Shown: one piece after another, positions 34,615-44,512 of the stretch | Numbering within the stretch: the stretch's first letter is position 1 | Layout of the letters: each line of letters starts with the position of its first letter | Source of the DNA: Amoebidium appalachense | Taxonomy: Eukaryota > Ichthyosporea | DNA: 64,000 nt | NCBI GenBank assembly: GCA_963693365.1 | Contig: CAVNZM010000012.1 | Location: 4,960,001-5,024,000, forward strand | Reading direction: 5' to 3' | Notes under the pieces: generated by a model | Told to the model about the DNA's origin: nothing | Database searches by the model: none | Seen by the model: the letters and a program-made list of their open reading frames with translations, nothing else | Translations under genes and position numbers: made by a program

Positions 34615-35360
34615 GGTTGGTAGGAGAGGGAGGGAGGGGGGAGGAGGAGGGGTAAGTTTGGGCCCGGGAAGGAGGGAATTTGCCTGAAGGGGAAAGGGGA
34701 GCTTTCAAGTATTAATATTAGGGGTGCTTGTGAGCGTGTATGGGGAAAATGGCTTGGAAAATATGGCAACGAGAGAAATATAATATACCGACGTGTAGCA
34801 ACAACATATATAGCCTAACGCTAGTGCCGGGTTTGAAATCCCCTGATATGGTGCCCGTGAAGCTGTCGCGGATTTATTTTTTATAAAAACTTGATTGATT
34901 TTTTCGTCAAAATAGAAGCAACCGAGTTATCACAGATATCTCACGGTAGGGGGCCCCCCGGCAGATTCGGCCTTCTTCCACAACCGGGCCGTTTGGTTGG
35001 CTGGCGCGGGGCCGGGGTTACGTAAGGCGGTGGGGTCGGGGGAGGCCAGACCACGATATGGAGGTTTGGGGGGAGGCCTGCGCAGGGCCTTACGTAAGCC
35101 TTACGTAAGGCGGTCAGGCGGGGGCGGGCGCTAGGTAGAGCACGATACGGAAGGCGTGGGTCTGGGGAGGTTTATGTGGCGAATCGGGCTGCGCGGTTGT
35201 GAAACTTGCGCTAATGACGTCGTCAGTAGGGAACCAGTCAGATTCTTCGGTCGTGGAAGTTGCAGAAGTGGCCTCGTGAGCCGTGATAGTGAACCAGTCG
35301 GAGGGCCCGGTTGTGAAAGTTAGCTAATGAGCGTTAATTACACCTGTAGCTTGCACAACC
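34083..35360. other. Intergenic DNA, no supported gene
   Basis: Contains a G-tract at 34580-34612 and, at 35018-35116, a short GC-rich stretch with three TTACGTAAG palindromes. Confidence 0.4.
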
Positions 35361-35362
35361 GG

Positions 35363-35760
35363 GCGATACCATTGGGTAGTGGTTTGAAGTTTTATGATTG
35401 GATAAAAACCATTCAATCCTTTTGGCGGGTATATATAAACGTAGATCTGGGGGTAGTATATAATGCAGCAACACGATATTTGACGCTCAGTTTTTATAAT
35501 GCCGCCGAAGCGAAGCAGAGCAAAGCAGAAGAAAGTTGTACAGCCTCCTTGTGGTACTAGTGAATATGCAGTTGCGAGCATAAGCCTGAACATAACCAAT
35601 GCGGGTGGGAATGTGCGATACCATTTGGTAGGCCTTTTGAATGAAATGGTTGGGTAGGAATCACGGTATTTGTCTTAGCGGCTAGTGGAGAGGTATAAAA
35701 AGGGTGAACACGATATCGTCGATCACTTTGTGACGCAGCGCGGTGTGGAGCAGGGTACTC
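35363..35760 (+). promoter_or_regulatory. Two tandem promoter-like units with TATA boxes
   Basis: GCGATACCATT occurs at 35363 and at 35615. Each is followed 69-79 bp later by a TATA box (TATATAAA at 35432; TATAAAA at 35694). A further loosely matching AGAAGAAAG stretch follows each. No convincing ORF follows, so the transcripts may be non-coding or belong to a degraded element. Confidence 0.4.
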
Positions 35761-36896
35761 AGAAGAAAGCTGTCTGGAGCGAGCCTTTTTCTTGTTAGTA
35801 CTGCATAACAGTCAAACTCGAGTGTGGATATCTTTGAACACGAGTAGGAGGTTTCCTCTTTGTCGAAGTACTGTTTGTTGTTTTTTTGACAAATAGTATG
35901 TTAAGATAGTCGCAGAAGTTCTTTCTTTTTACAATTTTTTTATTGCGGACTGCGGCTCAGAGGAGCTGTCAATGTTAGGCACCTCATAGAATTATGGTCG
36001 GATCATTTTTCGAAGCTTGGTGAACATGAATTATTGGCGGCAACTGATCTGAGTGCGAGGTGATGGCGCTTCAAGCTGAGATTGGTCAGGGCCGGAATCG
36101 GATCCCTGACAGGTGCATTGTGGGTCGAAAGACGTAGGGCTACCTTTCGTAAAAACGGTTTTTTGCAGTTTCCTTATATGGCTAATCGGATCGAACCGGA
36201 TTCGATCTGGACCAATCATAAATACCCCTTGGCAGAGTTTCTCGTTACGACACGTAGGGCTACCTTTGCGTATCTTACCATATCAATATGGAGAAAATGA
36301 AAACATACTATGCTGGTCGGTTCTCACAGAAGTGCCTTGGGACTGCGCCCCCCCCTTCCCCCCCCCCCCCCCCCCCCTCCCTCCCTCCCTCCCTCCCCCC
36401 CCCCCCCCTTCCCCCCCCCCCCCTTCTTTCTTGTTTTCCTGGGCCTCCTTTTTCACTGAGGACTGAATGGGCAGCAGGGAAAGAGTGTGACGTGTTTGTG
36501 GCAACATATCAAAGGAAGAGTTGGCCGTAGAGCAATAAAACAAATAAAAAGTAGGAATGTCGCAAAAATGAAAAAACTATGTATGGACCAATAATTTTTG
36601 CGCGATCGCAAGATCAGCCAAATATGGCAATTTGGGCCGGAAGTTTTTGCGCAGAAAAAAAAAGTTTTTATAAAAAACAAATAAAAATGTAGGAATATAT
36701 GTGTGTTTGTGTGCTTGTTGCTAGGATTGTACTTAATTACTCTTAGCTGATAATGATATGCGACTGAGGTGCACCAAAAAAGCCTTCGCACCAGTTTTCA
36801 CCAGCAGTACGGAATGGTGTCACGCCTATCTATGTGAGTATGTGGTGGTAAATTCCAAGATGGTATATATGTGGGGGATGCTAATATTAGTAGTCC

Positions 36897-36947
<51 letters not shown>

Positions 36948-37252
36948 AATACATCTACACGCCATTTCTACCCTCCGTCCCTCCCCCCCCCCTCCCCCCC
37001 CCTCCCCCTCCCCCCCCCCCCTCCCCCCAAACCCCCCCTCCCCCCCGCCGCGCCCCGCCTGGCCGCCCACCCTCTCCCTACGTCCACCCTTCTGCTGTTC
37101 CCGTCTACATTTTGTGGGTGACTCTGAGGAATTGAACGATTTACCGAGAGGCCGTGGCATTCTCCAGCCCTCCCAGCTGCAGGCGCGAGAGTATTCAGAA
37201 TCTTCATGAGCGCGTTCATATATCAATATTAGAAGACTGTCTCCACTCACTC
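35761..37252. other. Intergenic DNA with C-tracts and a (TA)n microsatellite
   Basis: Holds a 16-bp direct repeat (ACGTAGGGCTACCTTT at about 36130 and 36250), C-tracts at 36350-36424 and 36979-37050, and (TA)n at 36899-36942. No supported gene. Confidence 0.4.
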
Positions 37253-37573
37253 TTTTCGCATTATCTGATCGAGCTTTGAATATCGGTGGGTGGAGGTGGT
37301 AGTAATTTCAGCTTTCAAAGTCCCCCCCCCCCCCCCCCCCCCCCCCCTAATAATGGGATCATCGCGATCAGGGGGGGGGGGGGGGGGTGTTAATTGTGAT
37401 CCCTGTACGCGTGTGTAATATTTTTTTATTTTCTTTTTTTTTTTTATAATGACTTTATTGATATGCTCAGCAAAATAGAAGCCATCGAGATATCACCAAT
37501 ATCTCGGAGAAGAAAATACAAAAGCCCTCACTCTCGGATACGGAGGAGATAATGACTTAAATAATCATACACC
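37253..37573 (-). repeat. Left arm of a large inverted duplication
   Basis: Reverse-complement of 38865-39231, apart from differing homopolymer and (TA)n lengths. It includes the 3' end of a LINE-like ORF (minus strand), its AATAAA (as TTTATT at 37454-37459) and a poly-A-like tail. Confidence 0.85.
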
Positions 37574-38217
37574 CTAGAAAACTCGTTAAACATACCGTGG
37601 TTCAACAGATAGTCAATACTAGACGTAATATCAGGATTATCTAAATAAGCCAGTCTTCTAATTTCTAACGGAATAATCTGAGACAAATAAATACATCTAT
37701 CTAAGTGTTTACGAGAAAAAGGTTCTGCACAAAAGTGGCACAAACATTTATGGAAACAAAGGTTACAGCGCCAAAATAAACATTTCCAAGCTATATCACA
37801 AGGAGAGGTTAGAATTGCAAAATCGGTAAGTGTGGTAGGTTTACGAGAGGAAGGATAATTATAAGTAGCTAATTTACACAACGATTGTAAAGAAAATAGA
37901 CGAGTCTCTAATATAAAAAGAAGCGCAGGCTTTTTTCTTTTGACTGGATTTTTCAACCGAGATCTGAGATTCATGATACTGTACACAGTTTCAAAGTTTG
38001 GTATAGAGCTGGCTAGCCCAATGTTTTCCGCGCATGATATCCACAGTGAGTATACCCAAATTTCGCCCATAGCTATAGAAGGTGGCAGGGATGACATGCA
38101 TTTGGGGTAGGGTTCGAATTCTGGGCCGAGAGGCGGGGGGGTAGAGTGGGAGGGGGGAGGGGGGAGGGGGGGGGGGGAGGGGGGCGGGGGGGGAGATTTA
38201 TTGTCTCGTTTTGGCAA
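37528..38217 (-). pseudogene. C-terminal fragment of a probable non-LTR retrotransposon ORF
   Basis: The open frame ends at 37528. After a repeat-derived proline stretch it encodes a Lys/Cys-rich segment with a CxxC...HLDRC cluster (WRCNLCFHKCLCHFCAEPF, then RKHLDRC). This recalls the cysteine-histidine motif at the C terminus of many LINE reverse transcriptases. AATAAA and a short A-rich tail follow 70 bp downstream on the same strand, as expected for a LINE 3' end. No reverse transcriptase core is present, so this is a 5'-truncated remnant. The upstream boundary is lost in a G-tract (38137-38192). The family assignment is tentative; a host zinc-binding protein is the alternative. Confidence 0.4.
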
Positions 38218-38483
38218 ATTGCAAAGCGCACAAGTTATTTACATAAGCACATTCACAAAGGACAACACATTGTCAAAAGCAAGTAGTGTAAAGAGAGAAG
38301 ACACAAAGTATGCGTTACCAAGTCATCAGCAGATCGAGGGGGGAGGGGGGTGGGGGGGGGGGGGGGGGGGGTCCTATAGAATTAGCACGTGCCATCATGA
38401 TATCCGGATCCGGAGTACGAAATAAATCACATGATCCATGATGAACAACGGCATGCACAAGGCGAATTAATTTTGCAAACATA

Positions 38484-38514
<31 letters not shown>

Positions 38515-38519
38515 CTTGG

Positions 38520-38522
38520 GGG

Positions 38523-38579
<57 letters not shown>
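38520..38579 (+). repeat. About 57-bp uninterrupted G-tract
   Basis: One of the longest pure G runs in the window, preceded by a 27-nt T-tract. Confidence 0.9.
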
Positions 38580-38580
<1 letters not shown>

Positions 38581-38610
38581 TTAGCACATGGTCGTCTTAA
38601 GGTAGCTGGA

Positions 38611-38717
38611 ATCATGGAATTGCGGCGATCGGTCTCCGGGCCAAATTCATATGAAATATAGGGTTACATCGAGAGCAAAAAGGTACACCAATTATGCGCT
38701 AGAGCTATAATTCTTGC
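38611..38717 (+). repeat. Second inverted-repeat arm pair, left arm
   Basis: About 107 bp matching the reverse complement of 39245-39357 (CATGGAATTGCGGC...ATCGG, then GGCCAAATTCATATGAAA), with several differences. Confidence 0.8.
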
Positions 38718-38802
38718 ATGATAATTATGTAAATAGTGTTTTCTTCAAACATTCAGTACAGAAAAATTATAACTCAATTGGTTCAGCGTCAGCGACCGAA
38801 AA

Positions 38803-38867
38803 ACCAACTGCATTAAATCTGGTACGTTTTACATAGTCTAAAACGTACCAGATTTGGTGCAGTTGGT
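38803..38867. repeat. 65-bp hairpin-forming inverted repeat
   Basis: Arms of 29 nt (starting ACCAACTGCA and ending GCAGTTGGT) match at 27 of 29 positions around a 7-nt loop (CATAGTC). Confidence 0.85.
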
Positions 38868-39134
38868 GTATGATTATTTAAGTCATTATCTCCTCCGTAT
38901 CCGAGAGTGAGGGCTTTTGTATTTTCTTCTCCGAGATATCGGTGATATCTCGATGGCTTCTATTTTGCTGAGCATATCAATAAAGTCATTTTAAAAAAAA
39001 AAATTAAAAAAAATAAAAAAAATATATATATATATATATTACACACGCGTACAGGGATCGCAATTAACAACCCCCCCTCCCCCTTGATCGCGATGGTCCC
39101 AATATTAAATATTAGGGTGGGTGGGTGGGTGGGT

Positions 39135-39165
<31 letters not shown>

Positions 39166-39231
39166 TTGAAAGCTGAAATTACTACCACCTCCACCCACCG
39201 ATATTCAAAGCTCGATCAGATAATGCGAAAA
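38865..39231 (+). repeat. Right arm of the large inverted duplication
   Basis: Plus-strand copy of the LINE-like 3' end: the last 14 codons of the same ORF, TGA, AATAAA at 38979-38984, A-rich tail and (TA)n. It continues into the same flanking sequence as the left arm (ACACACGCGTACAGGGATC...). Because the flank is duplicated too, this is a segmental inversion-duplication rather than two independent insertions. Confidence 0.85.
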
Positions 39232-39244
39232 TTTGGTGCAGTTG

Positions 39245-39357
39245 GTGCAAAAATTATAGCTCTAGCGCATTATTGGTGTACCTTTTTGGAGAGTCTTGAT
39301 GTAACCCTGTTTTTCATATGAATTTGGCCCGGAGACCGATAGCCGCAATTCCATGGT
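39245..39357 (-). repeat. Second inverted-repeat arm pair, right arm
   Basis: Reverse complement of 38611-38717 with scattered mismatches. It starts only 14 bp after the end of the large right arm. Confidence 0.8.
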
Positions 39358-39603
39358 TTCATCCTCGTTAATTAATTAATTTACATGGCTCTATCATGAG
39401 TCATTACGTGCAGGGGTACGTATGCCGTGTTGCATCAGCACTGACTGGTGTTTGTATCTACGTAGCCTTTTGTTATGTATTCAGTACTAGTGCTGCATGG
39501 CCAAAATTACATTGTACTGTACAGCCTCGCCACGCGTGTGAATTTAATTTATCGATACCATCGTCAACTCTATATATGCAAACTGTCCCCTCCTCCCCCC
39601 CTC

Positions 39604-39634
<31 letters not shown>

Positions 39635-40179
39635 AAAAAAAAAAAAAACCCCCGAGGAAAGGCACTCACAGAAAGCTAGGAAAACGACACCAAGACACTG
39701 TTCAGTCCGAAACGATCGTGCCAGCACAAGCGTCGATTTCAAATCTCTGCATACTTAAATATGTTCTTACAGCCAATCTCAAGTCAACCGCATGGTACAC
39801 GTACACCTACATATAATTGCTCAGTCTCGTAGCGGATTCCACCAACTCCTACCCCACAAAAAAAAAAAAAAAAAAAAAAAAAAACTGCAGCCGCACCATT
39901 ACATTGGAAACCACTGATAACAGATCTACAATCCAGTTAGGGGCCACCACATATTCACCTCCCCTAACAACCATGACGCTAGGTCCCACCATAAAATTGG
40001 CCTCTATGCAAAAAAGTTAATGATCCCCCCAGCCCCCAACCCCACCCCTCCTCTAGGCCCTGAACGTGCGGGCATAACGGAAGAACAAAATCAAATCAAG
40101 AAGAGAGAGAAAACTAGAATGGTATCAACTCAGCTTGGCCTCCCCCCCCCCCCCCCCCCCCCCCCCGCGCTCCACCCAC

Positions 40180-40289
<110 letters not shown>

Positions 40290-40943
40290 TGTGTGTGTGT
40301 GTTCAAGCGTATGCACCGTGCGGTTGATAAACTTTGTGTGTGTGTGTGCTTCGCTCAAAGACATGCCGAGAAACAAAGAAGATCAGAGGGCACAAAGGAA
40401 GGAATCGGACTCAAAATTAAGACATTGGGTCTATAATATGAGCACCCCAAGATAAGGACTCTATACGGACTATGATATGAAAGTCAGGACTAAGACATGA
40501 AATCCGCCGTAGGAAGTACCAACAACAGAAAACTCCGAGAACGATTCTCTCATATTATATTTAGAGAACCCCCCCCCCCCCCCCCAAAAAAAAAAAAAAA
40601 AAAAAAAAAAGAGAGAGAGAGAGAGAGGAAAAACTCCAAGGTCAATTATAAGATAAGTAAAAAACCAAGACATCCCTTCCCCACAATAACCATCTATCTG
40701 CATCTATCTGCGCGCAGGCACACACACTAAATCCCACACCCTTCAACCTAAACTCGTAGCCACTCCTCCGTCTCACCCCCCAATCATCATCGTGCCGAAT
40801 CCACCGAGTTTGTTGCCACCACAGCACCGATACCTCATGGACCATGTGGGTGTGGTGGCTGCCTGCGCCTGTAAGGTGAATTGGGGATGGATGGGTGAAT
40901 GAGTTGGAGGGGTGGGTAGGTGTGTGGATGGGTGGGGTGTGCA

Positions 40944-41234
40944 TGTGCACGTGTGTGTGCACGTGTGTGTGTGTGTGTGTGTGCACGTGTGTGTGTGTGT
41001 GTGTGCACGTGTGTGTGCACGTGTGTGTGTGTGTGTGTGCACGTGTGTGTGTGTGTGTGTGCACGTGTGTGTGTGTGTGTGTGTGCACGTGTGTGTGTGT
41101 GTGCACGTGTGTGTGTGTGTGTGTGCACGTGTGTGTGTGTGTGCACGTGTGTGTGTGTGTGTGTGCACGTGTGTGTGTGTGTGTGTGTGTGTGCACGTGT
41201 GTGTGTGTGTGTGTGCACGTGTGTGTGTGTGTGT

Positions 41235-41322
<88 letters not shown>

Positions 41323-41330
41323 ATGTGTTG
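40944..41330 (+). repeat. (GT)n array interrupted by about 15 CACGTG palindromes
   Basis: Units of (GT)n-GCAC repeat with spacing of about 12-32 bp. Each junction creates CACGTG, the E-box/G-box bound by bHLH and bZIP factors. The last 90 bp are pure (GT)n. Confidence 0.9.
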
Positions 41331-43027
41331 TTTGTACATCTGGAGTGCCTATATCTCTTTGGCGTGGACATCTGTTTCGGAAAAAAGTGGAGAGGATGGC
41401 GTGGGGGGGGGGGGGGGGGGGATGAGGGGAGCGGGGAAGGGGGGATAGGGAGAGGGGAGTTGTGGAGGGAGAGAATAAGGGGGGAAATGGGAAGGGCCGG
41501 GGCTAGGGGAGAGGGGAGTTGTGGGGGGAGAGAGAGAGATGTGTGGGAGAAAACCCGGGGGGGGGGGGGGGGGGGGGGGGGGGGAGGGGAGGTTGAGCGA
41601 GAGGGGGGAAGGGAGGCTTTCAGTATATATGGTTGTTGTAAGAGACAGAGAGAGAGAGAGAGACAGGGGGGCTGGGACGAGGGGCGGGGAGAGATAGATA
41701 AAGGGAGGCAGAGAGGGAGAGGAGAAGGAGAGAGGAGGGGAGTGGGGGGGCAGCGTGTGAAAGAGGGAGGGAGGGAGGGAAGAAGGAACTTGAGAAAGAG
41801 GGACTCACACACTCACACACACATACACAGAGAGAAAGTGTGTAGGTGCATATGAGCGTGAGGGATTGTGTGTGTGTGTGTGTATGTGTGTGTGGGGGGG
41901 TGTGAGAGGAGGCAGTTTTTGGGATGAACGTCGAGGGAGCGGGGGGAGGGGGGAGAGGGGGGGGAAGGCAAGAGGGGAGTGGTTGGGTAGTGATGTGAAT
42001 AGGTACGTGTGTACTTGTAGTGTGTCTCCCCTGCTCTGCTCCTTATCAGCACGTAGTTTCTAAATATGGCAAATGTGCCTGCAGCATATGCTATTATTAG
42101 AAAGAGGAACTGGACACATGCTCGTGTGTGAGAAAGTGTGGTGTAAAAAGTAGGTACATACTCTCGATAACACTTGTGTGCATACACATTCCTTGTAACA
42201 CTCACACATGTACATGAGAGAGATGAATGGAACATCGAATGTGTGTGTGTGTGTGTGTGTGTGTGGTATGTATGTATGTGTAACAATATGTGTGCTCCGT
42301 AGCCGAAGATGGTGGGTGGGTGGATGGGTGGGTGGGAGAGGTGGGAGGGGGGGGGGGGGGGGGGGGTCCATACCGTTGCCTAGCCTTGGAGGCCCGTCTC
42401 CGTATGGCATCTATCAGCTCTTCCATCCTTTCCGCTTGCTCTTCTGTCTCGTCGTACTCATCATCATCTTCGCAAACAACAGACTCGAGCGTGATATTGG
42501 GACGCGTCGCAAGGGCGGTAAGGTCGGTATTTGGTCATTCACGCACCACTAGGCGGGAGAGGTTCGGGTGGCCCCTTAAGGAGTCCACATGGCATAATGA
42601 CTCCACTGGCAGGCCCTCCAAATGGAGCGATTTAAGGCCACTTGCGCCCGCCAATGCGCTGGTGTCGACCAAATTTCGGCAATGGCTTATCTCTACAGTA
42701 TGTAACATTGGTGCGCGCACGGGCGAATCGGCGAGAGTGGCTAGGTTATCTATGTTGATCTTACACAGCCTCTGACCGGAAACCGACGAAAGCCGCAGGT
42801 CGCCTACGGAAGGCAGGACCTGGACGGTCTCCGCGTGGAGTATCGAACAGTTGATAAAGCTGAGGTATAGCAAATTGTTGCACTCTGCAAGTCCGTCGAC
42901 ATCGCGCAACACCGCGCAGTTTTTGAAACTCGCGCTACGCATGTGCCTATGCGAGGACACTGCTGAAATCTGAGTGATTTCGTTGCTGTCGTCGATGGAT
43001 AGGTCACGAAGCAGCGGCACGAAATCC

Positions 43028-43305
43028 ATGTACGTTTCATATGCGCAGCAGATGAAAGATGTTTCACGGATCACTTCGGGCGCAGGCAGCCGGGCGGCCC
43101 ATGACGTCACGGGCCGCGGCGCCAGGCGCAGCCGCAGCGGCGGCTGACATCGGTCTGGCGCAGCGCCTGACGTCAGGCGCCACCAGCGCCGGTATTTCCG
43201 GCGCAGCACACTGCAGATGCAGGCCACCTTCGTTTTCGCCGTGTGCTGCACGTACGGTTTTTTGTTAGCACGATTGCGTTTTCGGTGGCTAGCACACGGC
43301 GGCTC
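43028..43305 (+). repeat. Split direct repeat A1
   Basis: 278 bp, identical to A2. Ends four bases before the gag ATG. Contains TGACGTCA at 43102 inside a near-palindrome, and an 18-bp perfect palindrome around a second TGACGTCA (43163-43180). As the 5' end of the element it probably holds the promoter. Confidence 0.93.
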
Positions 43306-43309
43306 AAGT

Positions 43310-43382
43310 ATGGAAGTAGACCCAACAGACAATGGCCCTGCAGCACAGGCAGGGCAGGAGGCGCGCCCTCCTGTGCAGGACG

Positions 43383-43417
<35 letters not shown>

Positions 43418-44512
43418 GAGCAGCAGCAGCAGCAGCAGCCTATTGCCCTGACCCCTGAGCTGGCAGCGACCATTCGCATGTTTGCTTCTGAGGTGGCCAA
43501 CGCGACCCGTCAGGCCCTGCAGGCCAGCCCGGCCCCCCCTTCCCAGCAAGATCTTCTCCTGCGCGCCTTCCCCCACCTCGTCAACCTTGGCGGGGGCGGA
43601 ACCGGTAGGAACCCCCCTGTCACGGGGCCCCCTGCCGCTGCGGCGGGGGCCGTGGATGCTGTAGAGCAACCCCCCGGCAACGCCAACAAGCGCCCCCGTG
43701 AGGAGGACCCTCAGGGCGGCGACATGCACCAGCTGCCTCCGCCGCCCAATGCCCTGCAACTGGCCGTTTGGGGGGCCAGCCAGCGCAGCCAGTCGAACCC
43801 ACCCTGCCCCCACCTGTCCCCGGAGGTCCGGGGGGCTGCCATCTTCGAGCCTATGCAGCATTTCGCTTTACTCGACCTGCTGCCGCCCACGGGCTCTTCT
43901 GTCCACACGCAGCGCCAGCCGGTTTCCCTGCCTGGCCTGCCTGCTGGCACGGTTGTGCTGCAGACGCCTGGCACCCAGCGCCAGCCCGCCCTGTGCCCGG
44001 ACCTGCCGCAGACCTACCTGCGCTGCATCTTGCAGCTGCTACGCCTACGCATCAACGCCAACGCCCCCGTCACGGCCCTGCTGGCCCACGCCGAGTTTGT
44101 GGCCACTGAGTTGGCACCCGCCGGCGAGTACCAGTGGGCTGCCATCATGCGCTGGGAGGATGCACACCGCCGGTCGTGCGCTGCCTCTGGCCGCCCACTC
44201 GACGCACCCGACGCTGTGCAGCTGGCCGTGTCCCTGTCTGGTGCCCGCCTGCACCAGGCACCCACCGCTCCCCGCACACCCCGGCAGCCTGCCTCTGGGG
44301 GGGCCACAGCCAGCCCTCGCGCCAGCCCGGCCCCTGCTGCGGATGAGATATGCCGGGGCTTCAACATGGCCAAGGGCTGCACCAGGAAGGGACCCAACCC
44401 TTGCCGCTACAAGCACGCCTGCCTGAAGTGCGGCTCAGCGGCGCACGGCGCACACGCCTGCCCTCCCAACCCAGCCAACGGGGCGGGGGAAGGGGGGGCC
44501 AACCCGGCTTAG
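43310..44512 (+). CDS. Gag-like protein of the retrotransposon, 400 aa
   Basis: Nucleic-acid-binding structural protein expected to package the element RNA. The ATG at 43310 is the first in frame after A1. An Ala/Pro-rich N terminus contains two polyglutamine runs (CAG codons, about 43385-43440). The C terminus, about residues 346-385, has two zinc-binding motifs in series: a CCCH finger (C-x8-C-x7-C-x3-H) and a CCHC zinc knuckle (C-x2-C-x4-H-x4-C, CLKCGSAAH). This is the usual end of a retroelement Gag. It overlaps the next ORF by 163 nt in the -1 frame. The middle region has no recognised domain. Confidence 0.85.

Noticed and set aside
38109-38125. GGTTCGAATTC, B-box-like sequence
   Set aside because: No matching acceptor stem or A box upstream; chance match.
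43059-43268. Open frame within repeats A1 and A2 (70 codons, GC-rich)
   Set aside because: It is the translation of the element terminal repeat, identical in both copies, with no protein-like motif; the repeat is better explained as non-coding.
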